64,000 nt of DNA from Centroberyx gerrardi (lineage: Eukaryota > Chordata > Actinopteri > Beryciformes > Berycidae). Under the pieces are notes generated by a model. It was not told the origin of the DNA and made no database searches. It saw only the letters and a list, made by a program, of their open reading frames with translations. This document shows, one piece after another, positions 1 to 11,063 of this stretch (the stretch's first letter is position 1; each line of letters begins with the position of its first letter). A program made the position numbers and the translations under genes. The stretch covers positions 24,639,284 through 24,703,283 of the forward strand of contig NC_136004.1 of assembly GCF_048128805.1 (NCBI RefSeq). Direction: 5' to 3'.

Positions 1-3000
1 TTTTCTCATTTAGTCCAGATATAGCCGGTTTGTCCTCTAACTCCCCAGGTAGCTAGTTTTTGGCCGTATAGCCAAAGCAATCTGGGATTTTCTTGCATGC
101 CAAATGTATGTTTTTGTATGCCTAAAATGTTACATTCTATACAAGTTGTTGACCATCTAGTTTGAGAAACCTTCCAAACTGTAACTGATTTATTTATCTT
201 GTCATTTTCTGCTGACTGTGAGCATTTGAATGTTAGTGTTTTATTTGATGAATTACCCAGCAGTTCATTCTAATGAGGGTTGTGTATGTATTTCAGTGAG
301 TCTCATTTTTCTGTACGATTGGAGTTAACATTTGCACTGATTACTGTACTGTACAGACCAAATTATCACACTTACAGAGGGCAGGTTCACACTACAAGAC
401 TCAGTCCCAACTGGACACAAACAGCAGAAATCAATGCAAATCCCATCGTGGTTTTTCAGAGGTTCTCTCTCAATCCCCTGTTCTCTGATAAATCCACATT
501 TGTTAGGAGTATGTAGTAATCATTAGGCTGAGTACAATAAAAAAGATCAAAAGTCTTGAGTTGCCCACTGTACACTGGAAAGTCGTTTTGATTGGGGTTG
601 TCGTCACTGGTGGAGAGAATTGTATGTCACTTTGTGGGAGTAATTTCAGAAAACATTTGAGAATTGCTTGATGAGCTTGTTATAGAGGATCTTTAATAAT
701 TTGACTCCTTTGGCCATCTGGGTGCTCGATCATGGCATCTTGTAGTGTGTATCTACCCTGTCTGTAGCCAATAACCTGTGTATGTATTACTAATGATGCT
801 ATGTGTGGTTTATGAAGGTATTAAGTGAATAGTAATGATCATGTATGTTGTTATTGAAGAAGGAAGACTTGACCTGGTTTCCCAGTGCATCTCAGCACTA
901 AGATCATCTTGGTGCTATTGTAAATCAGTGGGGTCAGGTGATGTTGCTAAGCTGCTTTTAAGGGGTCCAAATCTCAATGATGGTTGTTTATTGTATTCAG
1001 TACCAGGATCAGATGATATGGGATATTTCCCTTGCATGTTGAAAGAAAGGTTCAGGATTTCCAGGAGCACTTAACAGACCTTATATCTGGACATTGAAAA
1101 GTTCACACTGGTGTTTGTTTCAGAGAAAACAGAATCGGGAATGAAACAATTTCTCTCAAAATTGAACAGTTATTACTTATTCTTACTGTTACTAGCATGT
1201 GGAAGTGAATGGATTGACATGCAACCTTCACTGAAATGGTTTCATTGCCCAATAACTTGCACTGGCATTGCTACCAAATGCTAACAGATAGGTGATGTCA
1301 ATTTCTCAGACAAAAGCATCAGCATGAAAACATTTCAATGCCTTAAGAGGCCGCCTAAGCCTTCCCTTCGAGATTATGTATATTATAAAAGATACTGTAT
1401 AAGTTAAGCTGCCACTGGATATACTCAGTTACCACTTGAGATAACCACTTGGATGCCAAAAGAAGCCAGTGGAAACTTTTGTTGGTACTTGTGCTTCTCA
1501 GCAATGTCAACGAGATTGAATACTACACTCAGATTATTCTATTCATTCTCCGTTGAGACTGTATGTCTTCTGTGTGACTGTAGTCATTCCATAAAGATAA
1601 TGATGCATCTATTCTGTTTATTCCATCCATGTCGCCTGCTCTTGACATGTGCTGTGCCAATAATATTATGTTTTCTCGTTGATTTCAATTTCGGCACTTA
1701 GGAGTTTCTATTCAAGACTTGAGTTTTTGGGGTTTTTTTTTCTTTTTCCACTTGTTTTTAGACAATTTTCTATCTGAATATTTTCTGTACTTCAGTGACG
1801 TGGGGAGCGCCAGACCCTTCTGCCTGCCTGTTGTCCATTGTGTATGTGTGTGTGTATCATGTGTTGGAACATGTTGATGGGTAAATGCTTCTTTCAAAAG
1901 TTTTACAGTGAAAATGAGGTCCAGATTTGAATAAATTAAACTTAAACACCACAGAATTCCATGCTCAGTTTCTTTTAAGTAGGACTTCACTTCAGCGTTT
2001 AGTTCTAATTGAGGAATAATCTGGCATCATCTCAAAAAAATGTGTCAAAAGGAACAAGTCTCAAGTTGAGTCAAGTTCCCATTTGTCATGTAGAAACAAG
2101 TCAAAATTCAATTGTGTGCACATTTAGAAAATTTCAACATCACTTAACATCTTCCTAAATCTTTACAATGAGTGTGTGAAGTGGCTATTTACTAGTCCAA
2201 GTCCCAAGTACTGGGTGTGCAAATTCAATAAGCTGCAAATAATTCAAATCCAAGTGAATGAGTCTAAGCTCATTCTCTACGGTAGTATCAGTTTGCCAAT
2301 ATATTGAGCCAACTTTAACCTTTTATTAAAAATCAGATATCAGCCCGTCATGTCGTCCCCCTCCGATATGATGCAGTTTGTTTGATTATAAAGAATTGTA
2401 GTGGAGTTGTAGTGTCCCATGGTGTAAATGCTGTTTGAGAGGCTTTTCCACCCTGCCAAGAATAGAATTGTTGGGGAAACAAACACCAAGTACAGCTGTT
2501 TTGGGGATTTTTTTAAAGATACTGAATAATAGCAACAAAAAAACTACCGGTGGCTTTAATCCAAAACTGTCAGTATCAGTCAAGCTTCAAAGACCCACTG
2601 CTCTCAGAAAATGAGTTGGTTACACCCTGAATACCTTTGTCCACCCGTAGTACACCAATGAAGAAGGGGATGAAGAACACATTTATGTATTATGACAACT
2701 ATGTAATGGCATGTTAAAAATGTAAGACGCTAACAAAGTGAAAAATCTCAGTAAATGGATAGTATATGCTTAAGCTACAGCAAAGATTTACTAAACACTC
2801 GTTAAATAATGTCTTAAAAATACATTTATTGTTTTATCATTATGTATCAAATACAGATGGTTAAAATGTAATCAGTTGGTGACATTGATTTGTGGGTAAT
2901 TTAGAGTAAATAATACCCAATTTATCTGAACAGTAAATTTCCACAAAATAAATGTCTGCTATTCTTTGGCTCCATAATGTACTTGTATTTTAGAAAAATA

Positions 3001-3780
3001 GTCTTTTCTTACATATTTGACTGTGTACTCCTCAGCACCGTTACTGCCACATGTCACAGTTCACTCAGTTTGCTTTCTGCTTGTGTTTCAACTGTAGACT
3101 GCTTTCTTTTCCCATTATGTTGCTTGTCTGTTTTCAACAATGTACAGCTGGTAAGCCCTGCTTGGAACAAGACAAGATAAATATTGAGTTCACTGATGCC
3201 TTCAGATACAAATTCCATACAAGTGCATTTTGAATCAGCTGAGAGTACACACCCTCTATTGTCTTTGAATACACACAATTGAAGTTACACTCTTAAGGTA
3301 ACTGACGTTTGAGTACATCACTCACCTAAAAACAAAGTGTGTTTATATGGGCTTGCGTCATAAGTATTCAGTTGTTCTAATAGTCGACAGGTTAAAGCTA
3401 GTACACATCAATGGTACTTTAATTGCCATTAACCATTATTTAAAAAAATGCTATTATTGGCTAGTCTGCATGATCTGTCCAAACTCCAAACATGATGATC
3501 CATAGTAAAAGTCCACCTAGTCTGGGATAGATGAAGCAACAGAATGGTCACATCCAATCCAAGTTGCGTTTCAAAACTATTAAGGGTATTGTTTCCACCT
3601 TTTTTTAACTTTTAAAATCCTTAATTAACAAGGAGATGCATTCAGGAGACGCCATCCCCGCCTCAATATTGCAGCCTTGTTCCTCGTTGCTCTGCTTTGG
3701 AGATGAAAAGGTAATGACACCCACTGGCCATGAGTTTCACAAATACCAGATTGCACCTACCAAATTAATATCCAAGAAGA
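1..3780. other. Intergenic or UTR DNA without recognised exons
   Basis: I found no stretch with the coding character or splice-bounded frames of the genes to the right. Open frames here are short, AT-rich and resemble no family I know. The segment around 1710-1950 (T-rich tract, then an AATAAA) looks like the end of a long 3' UTR read on the + strand, so the left part could be the tail of a gene that begins before the window. That is inference only. Confidence 0.5.
1930..1935 (+). promoter_or_regulatory. Candidate poly(A) signal of an upstream + strand gene
   Basis: A perfect AATAAA follows a T- and GT-rich stretch. No + strand coding exon lies to its left within the window, so it would serve a gene outside. 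Single AATAAA hexamers are common by chance in AT-rich DNA, so the call is weak. Confidence 0.2.
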
Positions 3781-3792
3781 AATCATCATACT

Positions 3793-3798
3793 TTTATT
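3793..3798 (-). promoter_or_regulatory. wdr31: Candidate poly(A) signal for wdr31
   Basis: AATAAA on the minus strand lies about 860 nt after the wdr31 stop codon. It would define a 3' UTR of about 0.9 kb spanning roughly 3780-4654. Other variant hexamers are possible, and no transcript evidence is available from the sequence. Confidence 0.3.
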
Positions 3799-4654
3799 AT
3801 GAAATGCTATTTGGTTTACAATTCTCTGTCAGACGATGTGGGTCCCCCCCTAAACGCCTCCACAAATAGATGAGTGTTCATTCACTCTTCATTTCCTCCT
3901 ACGTGTTCATGAGTTTTGGTCCCAGGGTTAGACTGTTTTCAAATTTGGAGGGAGTCCGGGACTCCAAAAGTTTACAACCCTTTATCTTAGGTACTACAGC
4001 TAGAATTTATATATAGAAATATACAGGAACAGAAGGAGCCTCTGTCATTTGTTCCAAAAGCGCAGCCTGCAGCCAAATTTTCAATACTACTAATATGTAG
4101 CTAGCCTCGCAAGCCAGATGAGTCTTGCAAGTTGTTCTGGCCAAATTTTGGAGTCCCAAGAACCTGCAGTCAACAGAAGCAATGCAACACAAGCATCAAG
4201 CCTCTAGTCGGCTCCACCTATTAGAAGGATAAACCTGAGAGTCAATCCCACCCAACTGGCTCGGTCCAAGAAGGCGGCATCCCCAGCACAAGGATGATTT
4301 TGATGTCTATGTTCTCATCACTTAACAGGTAAATTGACCAATGGGCCAATCTCCCAAAAACTGTATTCCTTTAGTGTCTGATCCTTATAATGCTGGTGAG
4401 AATGGACATGATGGGCATCCAGGTGGCTCCGTTGGGCTAGGGTGCGTCCCACATGCCATGTTATCCCCTCTTCTCGCCAATCTCTCCTGTCAGTCTCCAC
4501 TGTATACTGTCCAATAAAGCAGAAATGCCTATAGAAATAATCTGTAAATCTGTAAAAAGGAATTGACATGGTGTTCACATCCAACGACGCTACTGCTTTC
4601 TGTGCCATTGGTTGTTCCCAGGTCAGTTGGGTCAGACCAGGTTCTTCTGGGTTT

Positions 4655-4866
4655 TCAGAAGCGCGCCACCACTTTAATGTCCAGTCCGCAGGTTCCACCC
4701 GAACCTGCCCCAGAACCGTGAGCCTGACTCGATCCCTGGCCCACCTGGACATGGTGGAGGCCGGAGTTGAAGCTGGCACACAGCAGATCGGTGGGGTCGG
4801 TGGGGTCGCTGGGAGCCAGAGAAACCAAGGGACCAGCACCGTCCAGAGTCAAAGTTCCTAAACAGA
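4655..4866 (-). CDS. wdr31: wdr31 coding exon 9 (terminal)
   Basis: 212 nt, residues 292-361 and TGA. It carries the last blade (LTLDGAGPLVSLAP, LLCASFNSGLHH), a short PTDPTD duplication, and a Gly/Ser-rich stretch before the conserved-type end VVARF. Acceptor CTCCAG|TC. Confidence 0.92.
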
Positions 4867-7675
4867 CTGGAGGAGAGGGAGCCAAAGGATGAGACAGAGA
4901 GGGGGTGGGGGAGAGTTAGTTTACAAACATCAAACACCAATGAGTGTGTGTGTTTGTTTGTGTCCGTCTCCATCCGTGAGTGCGTGTGCGTTACCTGCTG
5001 TGTTCTGGTCCCAGATCTTGACGGAGCTGTCGTGGGAAGAGGTTGCCACCCGGGCAGCGCCACCAGGAGGAGTGGGCAGAAACATGCAGCAGGCTGTGGT
5101 CTGGAGATGCCCTCTGTACTCCACGACCTTACAGCCAGGCTGACGCAGGTCCCACAGCTAGCAACATACAAACACAGAAACATTTTTTTCCCTAGCATCC
5201 TTAAGTGCAATATTACACTCTGTAATCAATTCCAGTTTACTACTCTTCCATTTACGTTCAGCTTTCCTACACTCTCTTTTAATAGCATGAGTCCGGTCAT
5301 TGAACCATAGAAAGCTTTTTACACTATGTCTTCTTTGTCGATTTAAGAGGAGCAACATCATCTAGAGCAGCCAAGCAAATGGTGTTAAAATTTTCAGCAA
5401 TTCTCAGGTAAACTGTCTGTACTGAATCTGGACAGACTACTACAAACTATTTTGATTTTGACTATTTACTAGCAGTGATGGAATAAGACCTACCAATGCA
5501 TGTATATTCCACAACATTAGTTTTATGTATTGTACAGTCTTATGTATAATATCATACTGTTACTATTGAAAATTACTTGAATGAATGCGGCAACAGCGTT
5601 AAGATATGCCTGTTTAGTATACACTCAATACTAACAGTAAGCACTATAGTACCACAACATGCTGTGTGTGACAAGTATTGTGGCAGGTGGGGCAGGGATG
5701 GAGCGCCGGTCAGGAGGCGGAGAGAGCCAGGAGTGGCTGGGCAGCGAGGTAACCTACACACAACCAAGTAACCTACACAGAATTTGGATATGCGGACCTC
5801 CAACCCACCCACCCTCAGCCCTACACCTCCCACCTCCGCCCATAACCACGTCCGCACAAACACACAACCAGTGCTCTTACCGTGGCTTCACAGCCCTGGC
5901 CTCCGAAGCCATTGCTGCTGGACACCAGGTAGTTTCCATTTGAAGAAACGTCACAGTGAGTCTGGATGTATTGCTTGGCAGGAAAAGTATTGGTCACCTG
6001 CCACGCACGGCTGTCCCACACCCTGCACACATAGACAAACACATTATTGCAGGCATGTACGCACACATGCAGGGAAGCACCCTGCCCTGAAACATTTTCT
6101 TTAGTCAGCAGAAGACGTTTCGTGCGACAGCACTACCCTTGAAAGCTACAAGGACCTGGCTAAGCACCTATCCTCACATGCCTTTGTGAACAATCTTATG
6201 TATGATGCACTTCAGGAACTATCCGACCCGTCTCTTGAGCTCCACAAACGAACCTGCGCCATCATCAAAGCACATAGAGCTATTTGTCATGAGGGAAAAG
6301 TCTTTGAGGCAATGTCAGAGCGGCCGGGTCATCGTGACCAACTGAGCCAGAGGGGAATTGAAGAGAACACATTTCAAGGTGTTCCTCTAAATACAGGATG
6401 ATCTGGTGACGGAACCGTGGACCAGAGGGAGTTTTTCAGGAGTGCGGTAAGAAACCTGGAGAGTCGAACGCTATCACAGCAATTACAGCAAGCCCATTTT
6501 TCTCAGATTAACTTGATCTGCACTGCAAACAAAACATCTCCTCGCTTCTTTTCCTCTGTCTTCTTGGACCACTGCTATTCTTTATGTGAGGGTCATGAAT
6601 TTGAAAAGGACATAGGACTAAACTTTAGGAGTAAAGCACAGAGTAGAGAGGAGGAGGAGGGCTCCGTGGCTGTTTTATGGGCTGTTTTGGATAATTAAAC
6701 AGAAAGGTAAGAACACAGTATTTATCGTCTTTCTCTGCTGTGTTTTGATGGATGGGGATGAGGGGGATGAGAGTGATGCTGACAATAGGCCTATGAACTG
6801 AGGGAGTATGAGCCCCACAAATAGATAAAGTTGGCATGTCAGTGTAATGCTTTATTTCTCTCTGAAATATAATGGATATACTAAAATAGGAAGCATGTAA
6901 GCCCCACAGCTAAGGATGTGGGCGCTATTGTGTCATGCAGTTATGTATTAAATTGATTAGGCTGTGGGCCAATGAAAAGCTAAGCTTGTAAGTCCCAATG
7001 TTGTGGGCATGATGTGATTTTTAGGCTTTCATTACATAGTACGGTTGTTAAGGCAGACCATATCTCCACCACACCCTGAAACCTGAGCTAATTGATGAAT
7101 ACCCCAAACCCGGGAAGAATTTCAGTTATCCTTTCAAACCGCTTGTCTTGGTTTAATAGTTTAATAGTAAATAGTAAGAGTGCTTTGGTATGATTTCATG
7201 AGTATACTAAGTTAAATATTCTGTAATCTATTGATACACACTGAGGCATGTGGCTAAGTCAATCCTGTGCATAGATTGCTGGTGAACCAAATTGAAACAT
7301 TTATTTGGTATTTTTGTTAGTCTGACATGATGTTAGCCATTTTGATTTTAACATATTTGGCTGTTTTTAGTTAGCTAGTCTGTAACTATCATATCTAGCT
7401 CTACCTGCTGTGTGGGGGTGTTACAGCAGTGAGTCTTTCTGTACCTGATGGTTTTGTCCTCAGACGTCTGGACTATAGAAGAGCTGCCTGGCACCCAACA
7501 CACATGAGTCACCTGGATAGACAGACAGGAAAGTGGGGAAGGTTTAAAGCGTTCAGGGTGTGAACTACGGAAATAAAAGTCAGACTGAATGCCTTATTGA
7601 TTGTTGTTTCTCACACTTTCAGGTACACACCTAGGCAAGCCAACATGCTGATAACAATTCTCAGTGTAAGGGTGT

Positions 7676-7709
<34 letters not shown>

Positions 7710-8379
7710 TATTCTTCTCACCAGGTTTCTGGAGATGTTATGTCTTTGTTCACATTCTCCAGATTCTATATCCCACAGGCACATCCAGTTGTCACGAGAA
7801 CCGCTGCACAGCTTTCTTCCCTCTACAGACCACAATTGAAAATCAGTAGTCTGAAACAGATTTCAGTGTGCATAAAGTCTCTAGATTACATCAACAGACA
7901 AAAGTTTCAAAGAACCCAAGTCCAGTTGCAATTTTCACTTAAATTATATGAATGCAAAACCTGAAATTATTGCTCCCATTGCCAAAAAGAACAATCCAAA
8001 GGAAGCAAATGATTTCAAGCCAGTAGCATTAACTTCCGAGTAATTAAAACATTTGAGAAACTGATAACATACTGTATATTCATAACATATATACAATGTT
8101 GATCATGGTTAAAATGTAGATATGCAGATAAACTACGCTTTGGGACAAATACAGATGCAATCTGTACAAAGGTATAGCAGTGCCTATTTTGAACATGTAT
8201 GGTAAAATGATGACCTTGTTTTAGTGGAGTTTCATTGAATCGGTTTTGACATTTTGCATTGCAGCCTGGTTTGGCAACTTCAGCTTGAGCAATAAAAAAA
8301 GTTCGGGGACCATTGTGAAAATAGCCAATAGTGAGTGAGTGAGTGAGTGAGTGAGTGAGTGAGTGAGTGAGTGAGTGAG

Positions 8380-8416
<37 letters not shown>

Positions 8417-9939
8417 GTGTGTGTGTGTTTACCAGGGCTGATAGCTAGTCCATTGACCACCAGCTCATGTCCACAAAATTCCTGAATAGGTTCGTCCCCC
8501 TGGTTTAGGTCCCACATCAGAACAGTCTTGTCCCGTGATGCACTAAAGATCCACGTACTGCCTGGATAACCCAGGACCTGGCAGATAGAGGGACAGAGAG
8601 AGGAGAGGAGAGGAGAGGAGAGGAGAGGAGAGGAGAGGAGGATGATTGAAAGATCCACATGCAGCTAAGAATACACACTAAAAATGGTAATGATTACAGC
8701 CACACAGTCACACCTTCATATGTGTTGACGCACACATAGTATTGACGTTACCTTGGTAACCTCTCGGTTGTGACCCTGGAGGGACTGACACATCCGGCCT
8801 TGTTTCCAGTCATACACCACCACTGCCTACAGGGGAGGGCACGCATACACACACACACACACACACACACAAATCACAACATTTGTAAGTATTTTCCACT
8901 GACTTACATTCATTCCTTAACCCCCTAACCCTAAATAGTAAATGTGGCATTACAGTGGCTGATTACTTTTCAAGGGGTTTCGCTTTCTTTTAAACTCTTG
9001 CATAAAGCATTTGATTCAGTTCCAATTACTTAGGATGGGTTTCTGAATATCCTTGTTCATTAAGATATTTGTATGCTCTTACAACCCTCTATCTGAACAC
9101 AAAATCCATCACACAGGTGAATTTATAACCTAAACCTTTCTAAAAGCCAGGGGAAACCCAGCTGATAATCAATCATCAGTCTTTTAACAATAATCAGTTA
9201 TTTTGCAGTGATCTGCCCAACACTACTAGTACAAAGTGTAATTTACCTGGTCAGTCCCTCCAGATACACACAGCTCTGGGCTGAGATTGGTGACAGTGTT
9301 GATGGATCCTTGATGGGCAGGTTCATACTGCACCACCTGACTATCAAAGGTGCTTTCTGGCCCATCTCCCCGGGACGCCCTGCACAGGAAAACACCAATA
9401 GTAAGAAATGAAATACACAACTCGAACACACACACACACACAGTTACAGTTACATGGTACCATTCAGTCCATAGGAAGGTCAGTCAATGAGGCTGCTGTG
9501 CTTCATGCACCTGGCCCATCAAAATAGATGTTTTCCTGATCTGAGAACCTTTATGTAGATAATGTTCAGATAAATGTTTCCCCTTTCTTTTCTTCAGTGA
9601 CTGGCAGTGGAGGTAACTGATTTTAGCTCTACATCCATCTCTGTTTTGGTCCCAGTTTATGATCTTGTGCAGGCTGCAATGCTAAAACTATCCTCATTCT
9701 AAACAGATAGCCTTGTCGTCATACTTCTTGATAACACTTTAGATGAACATCAGTTTAGAAGACCAATAACAACTGAAGAACTTTATGATTAAACTATTCT
9801 TTTTCTTACATTTTCCCTAAAATTGGAGATAATTTTCTTGCAGTGTAGCAGGCCGCCATTCAGACAGTGTTTCAGTACTAGACTTGTCTTACCTGTAGAG
9901 TTCAGACCTCTTGCGAAACTTGCTCTGTAATTTGCCCAT
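4655..9939 (-). CDS. wdr31: WD repeat-containing protein 31, complete, 9 coding exons
   Basis: Coding exons on the minus strand: 9939-9893, 9379-9247, 8826-8752, 8577-8433, 7822-7722, 7512-7445, 6022-5881, 5157-4995, 4866-4655. All junctions are GT-AG and join in phase to 1086 nt (361 aa plus TGA), close to mammalian WDR31. The protein is a WD40 beta-propeller with WD signatures at about 97-109 (SASRDKTVLMWDL), 140-151 (SGSRDNWMCLWD), 183-193 (TSEDKTIRVWD), 238-241 (LWDL) and 276-287 (TSSHDSSVKIWD), and GH dipeptides between blades. The start at 9939 was chosen because MGKLQSK is the WDR31 N-terminus as I recall it and has G at -3 and +4. WDR31 is reported to act in cilia with the ELMOD and RP2 GTPase-activating proteins. 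The introns carry microsatellites, a LINE fragment and a hAT-like relic. Identification is firm; the ciliary role is from family knowledge. Confidence 0.95.
4995..5157 (-). CDS. wdr31: wdr31 coding exon 8
   Basis: 163 nt, residues 238-292, LWDLRQPG, YRGHLQTT and TSSHDSSVKIWD. Acceptor TGCTAG|CT, donor CAG|GTAACG. The intron just upstream of the acceptor contains a degraded LINE fragment. Confidence 0.93.
5165..5420 (-). mobile_element. Degraded LINE fragment in a wdr31 intron
   Basis: On the minus strand two overlapping frames read LDDVAPLK, then after a frameshift WFNDRTHAIKRECRKAERKW. This is the linker motif (VAPLK ... PWYND...LK...CR..ER.W) between endonuclease and reverse transcriptase of many teleost LINEs. 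It is broken by stops and frameshifts, far too short to be active, and ends within a few dozen bases of the exon 8 acceptor. Family not assigned. Confidence 0.6.
5421..5880 (-). other. wdr31: Rest of wdr31 intron between coding exons 7 and 8
   Basis: Only non-coding sequence is seen here, with a pyrimidine/purine-biased stretch at 5690-5760. No element was recognised. Confidence 0.5.
5881..6022 (-). CDS. wdr31: wdr31 coding exon 7
   Basis: 142 nt, residues 190-237, VWDSRAWQV through SSSNGFGGQGCEAT, a family-specific conserved stretch. Acceptor TGCAG|GG, donor ACG|GTAAGA. Confidence 0.93.
6105..6540 (+). pseudogene. hAT-transposase-like relic, antisense in wdr31 intron
   Basis: The + strand frame from 6105 reads through DSTTLESYKDLAKHLSSHAF, then LQELSDPSLELHKRTCAIIK and AHRAICHEGK, stops once at TGA 6399-6401, and continues in the same frame with VDQREFFRSAVRNLESRT. 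The motif order (LxxLSDLSLxLQ, then a RxFFRSL-type segment) resembles the middle of hAT-derived proteins of the ZBED/KIAA1586 type found in fish. It lacks a start, a DNA-binding domain and the C-terminal dimerisation domain. A splice-acceptor-like TTTCTTTAG precedes it. Family placement is from memory of the motif. Confidence 0.5.
6541..7444 (-). other. wdr31: wdr31 intron between coding exons 6 and 7, rest
   Basis: AT-rich DNA without recognisable coding content. 6890-7020 contains short direct echoes (AAGCCCCACAGCTAAGGATGTG and AAGTCCCAATGTTGTGGGC) that suggest an old repeat. No gene seen. Confidence 0.4.
7445..7512 (-). CDS. wdr31: wdr31 coding exon 6
   Basis: 68 nt, residues 168-190, VTHVCWVPG followed by QTSEDKTIR. 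Acceptor TCCAG|GT, donor CAG|GTACAG. Confidence 0.92.
7677..7707. repeat. (CA)n microsatellite
   Basis: About 15 CA units in the wdr31 intron between coding exons 5 and 6; read on the gene strand it is a (TG)n tract beginning shortly after the exon 5 donor. Confidence 0.95.
7722..7822 (-). CDS. wdr31: wdr31 coding exon 5
   Basis: 101 nt, residues 134-167, with SGSRDNWMCLWDIESGE. Acceptor TGTAG|AG, donor CTG|GTGAGA; a (TG)n tract follows about 15 nt into the intron. Confidence 0.92.
7823..8432 (-). other. wdr31: wdr31 intron between coding exons 4 and 5
   Basis: AT-rich sequence, followed by the compound microsatellite listed separately. Nothing else recognised. Confidence 0.5.
8331..8428. 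repeat. Compound microsatellite (GAGT)n(TG)n
   Basis: About twelve GAGT units run directly into about 23 TG units with one interruption (GCG). It abuts the donor of wdr31 coding exon 4. Confidence 0.95.
8433..8577 (-). CDS. wdr31: wdr31 coding exon 4
   Basis: 145 nt, residues 86-133, with SASRDKTVLMWDL and the next GH (CGHELVVNGL). The donor CTG|GTAAAC runs straight into the intronic (CA)n/(CTCA)n microsatellite. Confidence 0.92.
8597..8641. repeat. (GGAGA)n microsatellite
   Basis: About nine AGGAG units. On the gene strand this is a (TCTCC)n pyrimidine tract just upstream of the coding exon 4 acceptor. Confidence 0.95.
8752..8826 (-). CDS. wdr31: wdr31 coding exon 3
   Basis: 75 nt, residues 61-85, containing VVVYDWKQG and QGHNREVTK (WD strand, then the GH of the next repeat). 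Acceptor TGTAG|GC, donor AAG|GTAACG. Confidence 0.92.
8847..8871. repeat. (CA)n microsatellite
   Basis: About 12 CA units in the intron upstream of wdr31 coding exon 3. Confidence 0.9.
8872..9246 (-). other. wdr31: wdr31 intron between coding exons 2 and 3
   Basis: The right part (9160-9235) ends in a TGCCCAACACT-type sequence similar to hAT-MITE termini. No coding content. Confidence 0.4.
9247..9379 (-). CDS. wdr31: wdr31 coding exon 2
   Basis: 133 nt, residues 16-60, ending LCVSGGTDQ, the start of the first WD blade. Acceptor TGCAG|GG, donor CAG|GTAAAT. Confidence 0.92.
9380..9892 (-). other. wdr31: wdr31 intron between coding exons 1 and 2
   Basis: Contains a short (CA)n at 9427-9441 and otherwise unremarkable AT-rich sequence. 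Confidence 0.5.
9893..9939 (-). CDS. wdr31: wdr31 coding exon 1 (start codon exon)
   Basis: Encodes MGKLQSKFRKRSELY plus two bases of R16. The donor AG|GTAAGA is consensus, and an acceptor (TGCAG) ends at 9954, so a 14-nt leader precedes the ATG. Gly2 and Ser6 fit an N-myristoylation signal, followed by basic residues. Confidence 0.9.
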
Positions 9940-9954
9940 GTCTGCCTAGGAACC

Positions 9955-11063
9955 TGCAGCCACACTGATAGAGAGACACACAAAGAAACATGCCATCAGA
10001 CCTGGACAAACATCATGGTTGGATGGGCTTCATATTGGCCAAGTATCTTGTTTTGAAGTTAAAAAAGCATCTGCAAAAAAAGACACTTCGGCACCTAAAC
10101 TATTTTTAGGGGGAGAAGCATGCTGCCCTTTTTGAAGTGTGGAGGCTCTTTGAAGTACGGTAGCATGAATATCCTTCCCTGCTCTAAGTGATGATAAATT
10201 AAAATGCGAACACTGCATAAATGAAGACTTTCTAAGAGGGCATTTTTTGAGTGACAGGCCAAAGGGGAAGTGGCTCAAGCCTTCTTTGCAACCCAACCTT
10301 TTCAAATGCTTTACAAGTGCTTGGTAAGTAAAATTATATCACATACTGTTAGTATCACATTAAGCAAAGCATTAGCTGATGATAAGAAAACAATGACGCA
10401 CACTGTTACAATGTTTCAACTGAGATCATTGCCTTTAAATACATTTGGATTATTGCCTGAAATCATAGGCCAACATATTTCAGGCTAAATACATATTTGT
10501 TGACCAACTTCCAAAAAATGACTAGCATACTGGTCTTTATGATTTATTATTCTGTGCAACCTTGTTCATTTGGATTACATTCAATTATGCTCCGATTACT
10601 TCCTTGTATCTAACAAGTTACCTAGACAATTTAAGGTTCGCCTACATCAATCCCAACTGAATTGGCTATATCTGTTTCTGTCACACCTTGCGTAAGTGTC
10701 TGGTCAGACCAGCAGACACGGTGAGATTAAACCACACATTCCCACGCAAACACAAACTCAGACAAACACGCAAATACTCACGCACGCACGCACGCACGCA
10801 CAACTAAGCTCCTCCCTCGTTATCCGGGCGTATTCCCCAAACAAGTACCAGGAAAGAGAGGGCTAAAATCCTATTAGCCGCATCATTACTGTCACAAGGA
10901 ATTAGTCACACACACAAACACCTGCTATGGACTGGGCAGGCTATCGTTGTGCAGCGACACAAACAGAAATGTAACCATAGTTACTGATAGTGAAAAATGG
11001 TTGGAGACTCGTGGAACACAGACTGAGAGTTCCTGAGAGAGAAAGTGGCCCAAGGTTTCTTAC
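9955..11063 (-). other. wdr31: wdr31 5'-UTR intron
   Basis: Inferred intron between the non-coding first exon (donor at 11063) and the ATG exon (acceptor at 9955-9954). It holds a (CGCA)n run near 10783-10801 and no recognised coding sequence. Confidence 0.5.

Noticed and set aside
10030-10305. 91-codon minus-strand frame upstream of the wdr31 start exon
   Set aside because: It lies in the inferred 5'-UTR intron, has no homology I recognise, and is not needed for a complete Wdr31.
10783-10801. Short direct repeats as a CRISPR or other array
   Set aside because: All tandem arrays here are microsatellites or minisatellite-like, without the spacer-repeat structure; the genome is eukaryotic.
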